The position numbers and the translations under genes are program-made. Shown here in pieces: positions 15,994 through 23,428 of a DNA stretch of 64,000 nt (its first letter is position 1; every line of letters begins with the position of its first letter). A model generated the notes under the pieces. The model did not search any database. It was given only the letters and a program-made list of their open reading frames with translations, and was not told the origin of the DNA. The stretch covers positions 1,674,001 to 1,738,000 of the forward strand of contig NZ_CP044232.1 of the NCBI RefSeq assembly GCF_008727775.1, written 5' to 3'. The stretch is from Microbacterium lushaniae (GTDB lineage Bacteria > Actinomycetota > Actinomycetes > Actinomycetales > Microbacteriaceae).

Positions 15994-16523
15994 TGCACAC
16001 AGACCCGGCGCAGATCGACATCTCACGCGTGCTCGACGCGCCGCGAGAACTGGTGTATCGAGCCTTCACAGATCCGGATCACTTCACGGCCTGGTGGGGC
16101 CCGATCGGCAATTCACTGCCACGCGAAGAGGTCGAGTTCGACGTCCGCGCGGGCGGTCACCAGCGGTGGACGGAGGTCTCGGCGACCGATCCAGGCATAC
16201 GGGTCCGTGTCACCGTCGACCTCACAGAAGTCACCGACGGGGAGCTGCTCGACGGGGTCATGCACGTCACCGGCCGGATCCCAGGCGGCATCGAGCCATT
16301 CCAGACGAGGATCCGGTTCGAGTTCTACGACGCGACCGGCGGGCGGACGCGTCTCGAGATCCGCCAGTGGCTCCCCCAACCCCTGACCGGCAACGCCGCG
16401 CAGGGGTGGAGCCAAGCGCTGACCAAACTGGGCGCCACCCTGGTCGGTGCGCAGACGGCGGCGTCGATGAATCCTGTCGGACGTGCCGCGGTACGTCCCG
16501 AACACCCGCTCACGAGAGGCTGA
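15993..16523 (+). CDS. SRPBCC (AHSA1-like) protein
   Basis: A 176-residue START-like fold protein with a hydrophobic cavity. The family hallmarks are the opening ISRVLDAPRELVYRAFTDPD followed by HFTAWWGP, then GVMHVTGRIPGG and a C-terminal helix with QGWSQALTKLGATL. The last 20 or so residues extend beyond the usual domain. It overlaps the ArsR stop by one base. Members of this group bind small molecules, and the paired ArsR probably responds to the same ligand. No enzyme activity can be inferred. Confidence 0.85.
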   Translation: MHTDPAQIDISRVLDAPRELVYRAFTDPDHFTAWWGPIGNSLPREEVEFDVRAGGHQRWTEVSATDPGIRVRVTVDLTEVTDGELLDGVMHVTGRIPGGIEPFQTRIRFEFYDATGGRTRLEIRQWLPQPLTGNAAQGWSQALTKLGATLVGAQTAASMNPVGRAAVRPEHPLTRG

Positions 16524-16527
16524 CGCC

Positions 16528-17091
16528 ATGCGCAAACTGACATTCGCCATGAACACGAGCTTGGACGGCTACATCGCCGCGCCCGGCGGTGACCTCGGCT
16601 GGAGCATGCCGAGCGACGAGCTGTTCCAATGGTGGTCCGACCGGGTGGCCGCGACGGGCCTGGCGCTGTACGGGCGCAGGCTGTGGGAGACGATGAGCGC
16701 TGACTGGCCGACCGCCGACCGGCAACCGGGCGCGACCCCGGCAGCCATCGAGTTCGCCGGCCGCTGGCGCGATATGCCGAAGGTGGTGTTCTCGTCCCGG
16801 ACCATCCCGCTCGACTGGAACGCCCGTCTGGTCACGGGCGACGCAGTCACCGAGATCGCGCGGCTCAAGGCGCAGGACGGCGGCGCTATGGACATCGGTG
16901 GTGCCACCCTTGCCGCGGCCGCGATGCGGGCCGGGCTGATCGACGAGTACACCCTCGTCACGCATCCGGTCCTGGTGGGCGGCGGCACGCCGTTCTTCAC
17001 GGCCCTGGACCACTGGGTGCACCTGAATCTGGTGGAGACGCGGACCTTCCCCGACGGCGTCGTGCTGAGCAGGTACGAGACCATCCGCTGA
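16528..17091 (+). CDS. dihydrofolate reductase-like (RibD C-terminal) protein
   Basis: A 187-residue protein of the RibD C-terminal/DHFR-like group, which reduces small heterocycles with NADPH in related enzymes. I see the opening KLTFAMNTSLDGYIAAPGG, LYGRRLWETM near 50, the nucleotide-site stretch DGGAMDIGGATLAAA and the closing HPVLVGGGTPFF. It begins at the ATG at 16528, behind GAGAGG and 4 bp after the SRPBCC gene, so it completes a three-gene operon under the ArsR repressor. The true substrate is unknown, and it is not a housekeeping DHFR. Confidence 0.85.
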   Translation: MRKLTFAMNTSLDGYIAAPGGDLGWSMPSDELFQWWSDRVAATGLALYGRRLWETMSADWPTADRQPGATPAAIEFAGRWRDMPKVVFSSRTIPLDWNARLVTGDAVTEIARLKAQDGGAMDIGGATLAAAAMRAGLIDEYTLVTHPVLVGGGTPFFTALDHWVHLNLVETRTFPDGVVLSRYETIR

Positions 17092-17234
17092 CTGCCTGCG
17101 TCGCAGCGCCGGCCTGGCACCGCTGTGGCAGGGGCTCAGGTCCGGCGCTCGTGCCGACGGGGCTTGAGGCGCGCGGGGGCGTCGGTGGCCGGCATCCACT
17201 GGCACTCGAAGGCGCCGTCTACCCCGCCACCCCG

Positions 17235-17324
17235 GCCGCCCGAACTCCTCAAACTCGTGCCGCCTATGCCGGTTCCGGGCGTGGTTTAGCGCCAGGAGCC
17301 GCGGATTTGAGGAGTTCGGGCGGC
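17235..17324 (-). repeat. palindromic intergenic repeat, copy A
   Basis: Perfect 19-bp inverted arms, GCCGCCCGAACTCCTCAAA (17235-17253) and its complement at 17306-17324, enclose 52 nt. Read on the minus strand, the interior matches the copies at 45.7-46.2 kb (begins CTCAAATCCGCGG, ends GGCGGCACGAGTTTGAG), so this copy is inverted relative to them. It fills most of the 300-bp gap between the reductase gene and the next plus-strand gene. Transcribed, it would form a very stable hairpin and could end transcription. Confidence 0.85.
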
Positions 17325-17393
17325 ATGGGGTCGCGCGGCGACGGAACGGATCTGTTTGCATCTCGTACCCAGGTCCGGGTTTAGCGTTGCTCC

Positions 17394-17735
17394 ATGACGG
17401 ACTCACAAGCGACATGGGCGCCGGAATCGTGCGCACTGCCCACCGCCGAACGCCCGCTCCGGGAGCAGGAATTCGCTGGCCTGTTCCGTGACGAGCTCGT
17501 CTCCGCTGCGCTGACGGCGGCGGGTCAGGCAGATCTGCTGCTGAACCGGGGTTCGCGGGAACGCGCGGAGGAGCTCATCGCGCGGGAGACTCACTGCTGC
17601 TCCTTCTTCGGTTTCACGCTCACGGATGAGGCGGATGCCCTCCGAGTCGCGATCCGCGTCCCGGAGCCCTACGCCGACGTGCTCGCGGCGCTCGTGGACG
17701 GGACGGAGCAGGCCGCCGGCCTGCGACGCTCATGA
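17394..17735 (+). CDS. small HCC-motif protein paired with MerR
   Basis: A 113-residue soluble protein of a small actinobacterial family that I know mainly as the neighbour of a MerR regulator. It contains CALPTAERPLREQEF near the N-terminus and ARETHCCSFFGFTL at about 64-77. His67-Cys68-Cys69, with Cys13, make a possible metal or oxidant site. It overlaps the MerR start by 4 bp (ATGA), so the two are translated together. Mercury or another thiophilic metal is a plausible ligand, but no merA or merB is present nearby. Confidence 0.75.
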   Translation: MTDSQATWAPESCALPTAERPLREQEFAGLFRDELVSAALTAAGQADLLLNRGSRERAEELIARETHCCSFFGFTLTDEADALRVAIRVPEPYADVLAALVDGTEQAAGLRRS

Positions 17736-18157
17736 CGGCGCTCCGAGCCGGGGAGCTGGCTTCGCGCGCGGGAGTCAATCCGGAGACCATCCGCTACTAC
17801 GAGCGGCGCGGATTGCTGGGGGATCCGGAACGCACGCTCGGCGGTCACCGCATCTACGACGAGGACGCCGTCACGCTCCTGCGTGTGATCAAAGCCGCGC
17901 AGGCGCTCGGGTTCACCCTCGCAGAGGTGGAAGAACTCGTCGAGACGGGCTCCCACGCGCACCGGCGCCGTCCGAGACTGGCAGAGAGCGCCCGGGCGAA
18001 GCTCGCCGATGTGGAGGCCAAGATGCGTGCGCTCGACCAGATGGCCGGCACGCTGCGTGAGGTCATCGCGAATGACTGCGGCGACTTGGCGCAATGCGCT
18101 CTCGAAGACAACTGCCCGATCCCGTTCGCCGGGATCACCACCTCGACCGGACGCTGA
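17732..18157 (+). CDS. MerR family regulator, Cys-containing
   Basis: A 141-residue MerR regulator. The helix-turn-helix is in residues 4-70 (GELASRAGVNPETIRYYERR, then GGHRIYDEDAVTLLRVIKAA). A dimer helix follows at about 84-112. The C-terminal metal-loop region carries Cys116, Cys122 and Cys128 (DCGDLAQCALEDNCPIPF). It resembles actinobacterial MerR proteins next to mercury genes. The region around 72-80, where classical MerR has Cys82, reads SHAHRRR, so the third ligand differs. It probably activates its own operon. Palindromic repeats lie on both sides of the pair. Confidence 0.85.
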   Translation: MTALRAGELASRAGVNPETIRYYERRGLLGDPERTLGGHRIYDEDAVTLLRVIKAAQALGFTLAEVEELVETGSHAHRRRPRLAESARAKLADVEAKMRALDQMAGTLREVIANDCGDLAQCALEDNCPIPFAGITTSTGR

Positions 18158-18175
18158 CGTCAACGGCGTACAGTC

Positions 18176-18300
18176 CTACTGCCGTGTCCCGATGCGGATC
18201 AGGTTGCCGTTGTCGTCGACCAGCGCGTCGGGACGGACGACGCCGAACCAGTCGCGGAAGAGAGCGTCCACCCCTCTGCCGTTTCGGCTGCGAGTGAGCA
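18176..18300 (-). pseudogene. C-terminal remnant of a VOC-family protein
   Basis: On the minus strand a frame without a start ends in DALVDDNGNLIRIGTRQ and a stop at 18176-18178. That is the typical last strand of glyoxalase/bleomycin-resistance (VOC) proteins. Upstream it reads LFRDWFGVVRP and then is lost at the palindromic repeat. Only about 40 codons are left, so it is a fragment. Confidence 0.45.
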
Positions 18301-18328
18301 GGGCGGGCTGTACCCGTGCCGAGGCCGC

Positions 18329-18408
18329 CCGAACTCCTCAAACTCGTGCCGCCCGTGCCGGTTCTGGGGCTGGATCGGCGCCGGGCGCCGCGTATTTGAG
18401 GAGTTCGG
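18329..18408 (-). repeat. palindromic intergenic repeat, copy B
   Basis: Perfect 14-bp arms CCGAACTCCTCAAA (18329-18342) and TTTGAGGAGTTCGG (18395-18408) with a 52-nt interior. It has the same orientation as copy A, about 1.1 kb away, so the two flank the HCC protein, the MerR gene and the VOC remnant. The 18158-18460 gap holds only this repeat and the remnant. Confidence 0.85.
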
Positions 18409-18460
18409 TCGCGGCATGGGGGCTCCCGTTCGCGAGGGCCGGGTGGATAGGGTCGCAAGC

Positions 18461-18841
18461 ATGACGACGCCCTCCACGACGCAAGACGGTCCCGCGGCGA
18501 AGCGCCGCCCCCGCATCAGTCGCGGCACGGTGCTGGTCCTCGGCGTCGTCGTGATCCCCGTCGCGCTGGGTGCAGCCCTACACGGCTACGGCCCGCTCAC
18601 CGAGGACACAGCCATCCGGATGGCATTCACCGCAGTGGCAGGAAAGACGATCACCATCCTCAGCGCGATCACGGCCGTCGTCCTGACCATCAAGCGGGGA
18701 TACGCGTTGCCCGCCATCCTCGGCATGCTGCTCATCGCCGCGCTGATCGCCGCGTGGGCGATCGGTGGCATGGCCTCCACCGGCGAGCTCCTCCTCGAGC
18801 GTCTCGACCGTATCGCCGTGGTCGATCAGCTGAACCGATGA
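18461..18841 (+). CDS. three-helix membrane protein
   Basis: A 126-residue protein from the ATG at 18461. The longer frame upstream enters the repeat and is excluded. It has a polar N-terminus rich in Arg/Pro, then helices at about 26-44 (VLVLGVVVIPVALGAALHGY), 58-78 and 84-104 (LPAILGMLLIAALIAAWAIG), and a short amphipathic tail. No known family or partner. Confidence 0.6.
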   Translation: MTTPSTTQDGPAAKRRPRISRGTVLVLGVVVIPVALGAALHGYGPLTEDTAIRMAFTAVAGKTITILSAITAVVLTIKRGYALPAILGMLLIAALIAAWAIGGMASTGELLLERLDRIAVVDQLNR

Positions 18842-18951
18842 TCGTCCGAGGCGATGCGGCGGTTCATCGTCGGTGCGACGGATACCAGGAGATCAGCCAG
18901 GCGCCCGCCGCAAGCACGACGCTCACAAGCTCTACCGTGGCGGCTCCCCCG

Positions 18952-19194
18952 TCAGGCTGACCGCGGCCGACCGAGCTGGGCGTGAAGCTCGGCTTCTTCG
19001 GCCAGGCGCCGACACCGCTCGCGCTGATCGGGCTCGCCGCTTACATCGTCGCGGGAGGCGAGCTCCCACGTGGCGTCGTCGTACGTGCCCTCCAGCAACG
19101 CCAGGACGTCCCGGTAGACGGCGGCGAATGCGTCGGGCGGTCCGAACACGTGAAGCGTCAACTCCCCCAGCGTGAATCCATCGGTGCCCGTCAT
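18952..19194 (-). CDS. small hypothetical protein paired with XRE gene
   Basis: An 80-residue acidic cytoplasmic protein: a strand-like start (FTLGELTLHVFGPPDAFAAV), then a helix with many Glu/Arg (RERCRRLAEEAELHAQLGR). Its ATG overlaps the stop of the upstream XRE/membrane gene by 4 bp, so it is translated with it and may be its partner. The family is not recognised. The 110 bp downstream to 18842 hold nothing I can name. Confidence 0.6.
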   Translation of the reverse strand: MTGTDGFTLGELTLHVFGPPDAFAAVYRDVLALLEGTYDDATWELASRDDVSGEPDQRERCRRLAEEAELHAQLGRPRSA

Positions 19195-19724
19195 CGTGCC
19201 TCCTCGGTGGCTTCGACGTCGGATGGTCGCGGCGGGGTGGGCTGCGCTCGCCGCTGCCGCTTGCTCCGAGCCAACGGGAACCGCGCCTCGAGGCGCGGCT
19301 CGAGGTAGATCCTGCGGATGGCGAGGAGGATCAGATATCCGCCGGACCAGTATGCGAGGAACAGCACGAGGCCGTACGGCCCGAGCGTGAAGGCCAGCAG
19401 GCTCAGGACGATGCCCACTCCGACGTACAGCCACCGCCAGGCCGCCGCGATGCGGTCGCGCCCCGCCTGTTGCTCCTCGGCGCGGGCTTCGAGCGATTCC
19501 ACACGGCTGCTCAGGTGCGCATCGTCGATCACGGCGAACAGGTCCCGCACCTCGACCCGGAGCGCACCTGCCACCAGCGACAGCGTCTCCAAACTGGCGT
19601 CCTGCCCGGCTTCCAGCCGTTGGATGGTCCGGAGCCCGACACCGCTCTCCGCGGCGAGCCGTTCCTGAGTCCAGCCGCGCTGCTGCCTGAGATCCACGAT
19701 CCGTGTCACGTTCATAGATCCCAT
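19191..19724 (-). CDS. XRE helix-turn-helix protein with membrane tail
   Basis: A 177-residue protein joining a DNA-binding domain to a membrane anchor. Residues 6-62 form a Cro/C1-type helix-turn-helix (DLRQQRGWTQERLAAESGVG, LRTIQRLEAGQDASLETLSL). A charged helix at about 70-92 is followed by two helices at about 97-140 (YVGVGIVLSLLAFTLG, VLFLAYWSGGYLILLAIRRI) and a basic tail. The second half resembles 2TM-domain proteins. It could be a membrane-tethered regulator. Start ATG at 19724, or 19715 three codons on. It heads a two-gene operon. Confidence 0.75.
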   Translation of the reverse strand: MGSMNVTRIVDLRQQRGWTQERLAAESGVGLRTIQRLEAGQDASLETLSLVAGALRVEVRDLFAVIDDAHLSSRVESLEARAEEQQAGRDRIAAAWRWLYVGVGIVLSLLAFTLGPYGLVLFLAYWSGGYLILLAIRRIYLEPRLEARFPLARSKRQRRAQPTPPRPSDVEATEEAR

Positions 19725-19883
19725 GCTCGCCTCGCCTCTCCATCATCACCACGCCACCGAGCCGTCAGGTGCCCGCCGGCGACCCGCCACCCCATTCCAT
19801 CGCAATGACGCCACTGTGCGACGCGATCGTTCCACGACGCTCCGGCGATGGGCGCGACTGGAGCGGAGGAGGATGATGGATGC

Positions 19884-20321
19884 ATGCCCGCCGCCCACCG
19901 TCCCGGCCTTCCCGTGGGCAGGGGCATCACGATCCCGGAGTCCGAGCTGTCGTGGCGGTTCTCGCGTTCCTCCGGCCCGGGCGGGCAGGGGGTGAACACC
20001 GCCGACTCCCGCGTCGAACTCGTGTGGGATGCGGCACGCTCAGCCGTCCTCTCCCCGTCCCAGCGCGAGCGCATCCTCGAGCGTCTGAGCGGCCGCCTGG
20101 TCGACGGGGTGCTCACGATCACCGCATCCGAGCACCGCGCACAGCTGCGCAACCGTGATGCGGCACGCGCGCGGCTGGCCGCAGTCGTGGCGGACGCGCT
20201 GCGCCCGCCGTCGCCGTCGCGGCGACCGACCGCTCCCAGCCGTGGCTCGAAGAAGCGGCGGCTGGACGCGAAGAAGAGACGCACCGATGTCAAGCGTCTG
20301 CGCAGGCCGCCCCACGAGTGA
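19884..20321 (+). CDS. arfB: alternative ribosome-rescue factor ArfB
   Basis: Peptidyl-tRNA hydrolase that frees ribosomes stalled without a stop codon. The release-factor-like domain carries the catalytic GGQ at residues 33-35 (SGPGGQGVN), preceded by ITIPESELSWRFSRSS. The C-terminal third is very basic (GSKKRRLDAKKRRTDVKRLR), the tail that enters the empty mRNA channel. The length, 145 residues, is normal. I start at the ATG at 19884, 10 bases behind GGAGGAGG. The longer frame begins in sequence that does not look coding. It stands alone with its own promoter. Confidence 0.93.
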   Translation: MPAAHRPGLPVGRGITIPESELSWRFSRSSGPGGQGVNTADSRVELVWDAARSAVLSPSQRERILERLSGRLVDGVLTITASEHRAQLRNRDAARARLAAVVADALRPPSPSRRPTAPSRGSKKRRLDAKKRRTDVKRLRRPPHE

Positions 20322-20374
20322 TGGCGCGCAGGCGACCAGACCGCGAGAATCACAGCCATGCGAATGGAGAACCG

Positions 20375-20815
20375 ATGACCGTCAGGCTCGACAACGTCGG
20401 GATCGCCGTCCGCGACATCGAGGCGGCGATCGCCTTCTTCACCGACCTGGGGCTCAACGTCCTCGGCCGCGACACCGTCAGCGGGGAGTGGGCCGATACC
20501 GCAGTCGGCCTGGACGGGAACCACGTCAAGATCGCGATGCTTCAGACGCCGGACGGGCATGGGCGCCTGGAACTGTTCGAGTACATCCACCCCGAAGCGA
20601 TCGAGATGTCACCGACGCTTCCGAACGAGATCGGGATGCACCGGGTCGCATTCGCCGTCGACGACCTCGACGACGCTCTCAGGACCGCGGCGAAGCACGG
20701 GTATCACCCGCTTCGCGGCGTCGGCACCTACGAGGACACCTACCGGCTCACGTACCTTCGCGGTCCGAGCGGGATCATCGTGATGCTGGCTCAGGAACTT
20801 CATCCCGCACCCTGA
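20375..20815 (+). CDS. VOC family protein
   Basis: A 146-residue glyoxalase-fold protein with the two beta-alpha-beta-beta-beta modules of the VOC superfamily: RLDNVGIAVRDIEAAIAFFT at the start, ELFEYIHPEAIEM in the middle, NEIGMHRVAFAVDDLDDAL for the second module, and RGPSGIIVMLAQEL at the end. The His and Glu residues placed as metal ligands in such proteins are visible (MHRVAF, ELFEY), so it may be an enzyme. The substrate is unknown. Start ATG at 20375. Confidence 0.85.
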   Translation: MTVRLDNVGIAVRDIEAAIAFFTDLGLNVLGRDTVSGEWADTAVGLDGNHVKIAMLQTPDGHGRLELFEYIHPEAIEMSPTLPNEIGMHRVAFAVDDLDDALRTAAKHGYHPLRGVGTYEDTYRLTYLRGPSGIIVMLAQELHPAP

Positions 20816-20825
20816 GCGCAGCGCT

Positions 20826-21290
20826 TCACGTGACCTCGACCCGTTCGTCGTGGTCGTCGAGGACGAACGCTTCCCGGGCGACGGCACGGTAGAGGCGGTG
20901 CGGTGCCGGGTCGCGGAGGTTCGCCGGATCCCACTCCCCCAGTCCCTGCTTCCTCGACTTCGCGTTGTACACCACCAGGGCGTCCTGGAGATCGCGCTCA
21001 TCGACCAGCGCGGCGTCGGCGGAGACGTACAGGGCGCTCCCCTCCCCGGGCGCCTTGGCGGAGTCGAAGATCACCAGTGACACGCCCGGGTTCGCCGAGA
21101 TGTTCCGCGAGTGCCGCGCCGCGGGCTTGGACGCCCAGACGAACATCTCGAGCTCCCGGTGGGCGAACCACACCGGTGTCGCCCACGGCACGCCCGCGAG
21201 GTCGGCCGTGGCGAGAGTCAGGTAGGAGTTGTCCGCGATGAGAGCGCGGGCCAGCCCACGGGGATCCTGGGCGGCGTCTTCGGGCCTCAT
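20826..21290 (-). CDS. pyridoxamine 5'-phosphate oxidase-fold protein
   Basis: A 154-residue split-barrel flavin protein. Helix and strand phrases are LARALIADNSYLTLATADLA, GVPWATPVWFAHRELEMFVW, RHSRNISANPGVSLVIFDS and GLGEWDPANLRDPAPHRLYR. Relatives bind FMN or F420 and reduce small molecules. I start at the ATG at 21290, opening MRPEDAAQDPRGLARA, because the longer frame overlaps the divergent Nudix gene. It is convergent with the VOC gene, ending 11 bp away. Confidence 0.8.
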   Translation of the reverse strand: MRPEDAAQDPRGLARALIADNSYLTLATADLAGVPWATPVWFAHRELEMFVWASKPAARHSRNISANPGVSLVIFDSAKAPGEGSALYVSADAALVDERDLQDALVVYNAKSRKQGLGEWDPANLRDPAPHRLYRAVAREAFVLDDHDERVEVT

Positions 21291-21356
21291 CTCCCCAAGG
21301 TGGCACGCCGGGCGATGAGGGGCCACCCTGTGCAGCGTGCTGCATAGACTCGCCGC

Positions 21357-21827
21357 ATGTCGAGCGGGCCGAACGCGTCCAAGTCCGACTACGTCGCGTC
21401 GATCCGAGCTCGGATCGGGCACGACCTGCTGCTTCTCCCGGGCGTCACCGCGGTCATCCGCGATCGTGAGCGATTCCTGCTCGCTCGGCACGCGCACTCA
21501 GGCCTGTGGAGCCTCATCGGCGGTGCCGTGGAACCGGGCGAGGAGCCGAAGGATGCGGTCATCCGCGAGGTGCGCGAGGAGACCGGCGCCTCGATCGCGG
21601 TCGCCGGCATCATCGGGGCCTACGGTGGTCAGCCGATGATGGTCGACTATCCCAATGGCGATCGTGTGGCGTACGTCACGACCGCCTTCGAGTGTCACCT
21701 GCTGAGCGCCGCTGCGCCCGACATGGACGAGATTCTCGAGCTCGGCTGGTTCCCGCGGGACCGTATCGCGGAGCTGCCGCGGCGGCACTGGATCGATCGC
21801 GTCCTCGCCGACGCGGCGATGGCGTAG
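21357..21827 (+). CDS. Nudix hydrolase
   Basis: A 156-residue Nudix enzyme that would cleave a nucleoside diphosphate linked to another group. The Nudix box is complete at residues 56-78: it begins GAVEPGEEPKDAV and ends REVREETGA, with the metal-binding REVREE helix. The N-terminus (YVASIRARIGHDLLLLPGV) is a feature of a common actinobacterial subgroup. The substrate cannot be told. It is divergent from the flavin-protein gene and has no operon partner. Confidence 0.9.
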   Translation: MSSGPNASKSDYVASIRARIGHDLLLLPGVTAVIRDRERFLLARHAHSGLWSLIGGAVEPGEEPKDAVIREVREETGASIAVAGIIGAYGGQPMMVDYPNGDRVAYVTTAFECHLLSAAAPDMDEILELGWFPRDRIAELPRRHWIDRVLADAAMA

Positions 21828-21890
21828 AGCACCGCTTGACCTGCGCGAGCGGCGCTCATCGGCGTGCACTCCTCGCCTGGCGGCTCCGCG

Positions 21891-22319
21891 TCAGCGTGAT
21901 GTGGAACGCTGCTGCGGGGCGCGGCGACGCGCTGCGAGGGTCGCGAGCCCGGCAGCGACACCCTCCTCCACCACCGGCCACTGCGGCTTGGCCATGCCGG
22001 TGAAGCCCTCGAACAGCACGTAGCCGAGCACGGCTGAGGCGGCCAGGAGTGCGATGCCACCCCACGCCATCCACGTGCCGGCCGGCGACGTCATTCCCAC
22101 GGCGATGGCCAGCGCGATCACACCGGCCAGCGCAGCGGCACCCACGGCGTACCACCAGCGGCGGCTCAGGCGGCGCGGCTGCATCCACTTCCGGACGGCG
22201 GGGTTCAGCACCGCGATCAGCTTCCGGCGGGCGGTGTCGTCGTCCATCTCCGCGTCGGCGAACGACGCGGCAGTCGCCCGCCCCAATTCCTGCGCCTTCT
22301 GGCGGACGTCGTTCTTCAT
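21891..22319 (-). CDS. two-helix membrane protein
   Basis: A 142-residue protein: a charged N-terminal helix (EMDDDTARRKLIAVLNPAVR), then two membrane helices at about 57-75 (YAVGAAALAGVIALAIAVG) and 83-104 (MAWGGIALLAASAVLGYVLF), and a cytoplasmic Arg-rich tail. No known family. It lies alone between two plus-strand genes. Confidence 0.6.
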   Translation of the reverse strand: MKNDVRQKAQELGRATAASFADAEMDDDTARRKLIAVLNPAVRKWMQPRRLSRRWWYAVGAAALAGVIALAIAVGMTSPAGTWMAWGGIALLAASAVLGYVLFEGFTGMAKPQWPVVEEGVAAGLATLAARRRAPQQRSTSR

Positions 22320-22433
22320 GGCGCCTTCACGTTAGCAACTGCGGCCGGGTCGGCGGGTACGGCTCCGCCGGCGCATCCGACATGAGGACCCTCGAACCCC
22401 AGCCGTGCGGGCGGGGATCGCTACCCTTGTGAC

Positions 22434-22802
22434 GTGGAAGCCGATTGGATCGAACACCGGCGCTCGGGCGACGGGGAACGTCTGGGGTGGATGAAGCCCG
22501 TGGGCGAGGGATTCGTCGCCATCGATCTGCTGGGGCGTCTGCGGACGGACGTCGTGGAGTGGATGGTTGCGGAGCAGGTCCTCGACGACCTCGGACTCGG
22601 ATACCTCGCCGACCCGCATGAGTTGCGGTTGGACGACGGTTCCTGGCTGCGGGTGCGGATCGCAGAGGTGTCTCCTGTCGCGATCCGCGTGAAGAAGGAT
22701 GACTGGGGCGATATGAACGCACCCCAGATCTACTACGCGGTGACATTCCCGGTGACCGAGGAGCTCCTCCGCCCGCTGTCTCGCCGAGAGGGGCCCGCGT
22801 GA
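22434..22802 (+). CDS. hypothetical protein preceding ABC exporter
   Basis: A 122-residue soluble protein from the GTG at 22434. It is strand-rich, with readable phrases GERLGWMKPVGEGFVAIDLL, LRLDDGSWLRVRIAEVSPVA and YYAVTFPVTEELLRPL. I do not recognise the family. Its stop overlaps the GTG start of the ABC ATPase by 4 bp, so it is the first gene of a three-gene operon and may be linked to that exporter. Confidence 0.7.
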   Translation: MEADWIEHRRSGDGERLGWMKPVGEGFVAIDLLGRLRTDVVEWMVAEQVLDDLGLGYLADPHELRLDDGSWLRVRIAEVSPVAIRVKKDDWGDMNAPQIYYAVTFPVTEELLRPLSRREGPA

Positions 22803-23428
22803 TCGATCTGAACGAGGTGACCGTCTCCGTTGGAGATGTGATGCTGCTGGCACCGGTGTCCGCCTCGGTCGGGTCGGGCGATGTCCTCGTCGTTCGTGGG
22901 CGCAACGGCGCCGGCAAGTCCACGTTGCTGCGGGCGATGGCGGGCGTCCGGACGCCTACGAGCGGAACGATTCGTATCGGCGATGAAATCGTGACCGAGC
23001 GCGACCGCCGATTCCGGCGACGGGTCGCCGCCATGATCGGGCTCCCCCCGATCGCCCCGGATCTGACCGTCGCGGATCACGTGCTCTTGGTGGCGTCGAC
23101 GTGGCTGGATGATCCGCTCGCGGCGACCGAGCTCGCGCGTGGGGTGCTCGGCGAGCTGGGGCTCACGCCTTTGGCGGCGCGCTTTCCCCACGAGTTGTCC
23201 TCTGGGCAGACGCAATTGTTCGCACTCGGGCTCGTGCTGGCCAGGCCGTTCGACGTCCTGATCATCGATGAGCCTGAGCAGCGGCTTGACCCCGAACACA
23301 TCGATATGGTGATCGACGCGCTGCGCGTCCGGCGCGACAACGGTGCGACCCTCGTGCTTGCGACGCATGATCCGCGGCTGGCCGAGGCGCTCGCAGACCA
23401 CACGCTCTGGCTGGGCGAAGCGGCATGA
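22799..23428 (+). CDS. ABC exporter ATPase
   Basis: A 209-residue ABC ATPase, a short single-domain form. It has Walker A GRNGAGKST at about 34-42, signature LSSGQTQ at about 135 (Thr-Gln in place of the usual Gly-Gln-Arg-Gln follow-up), Walker B VLIIDEPEQRLD at about 155-166, and the switch His in LATHD. The Q-loop phrase is MIGLPPIAPDLTVADH. It overlaps both neighbours by 4 bp and would energise the 12-helix protein that follows. Substrate unknown. Confidence 0.9.
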   Translation: MIDLNEVTVSVGDVMLLAPVSASVGSGDVLVVRGRNGAGKSTLLRAMAGVRTPTSGTIRIGDEIVTERDRRFRRRVAAMIGLPPIAPDLTVADHVLLVASTWLDDPLAATELARGVLGELGLTPLAARFPHELSSGQTQLFALGLVLARPFDVLIIDEPEQRLDPEHIDMVIDALRVRRDNGATLVLATHDPRLAEALADHTLWLGEAA

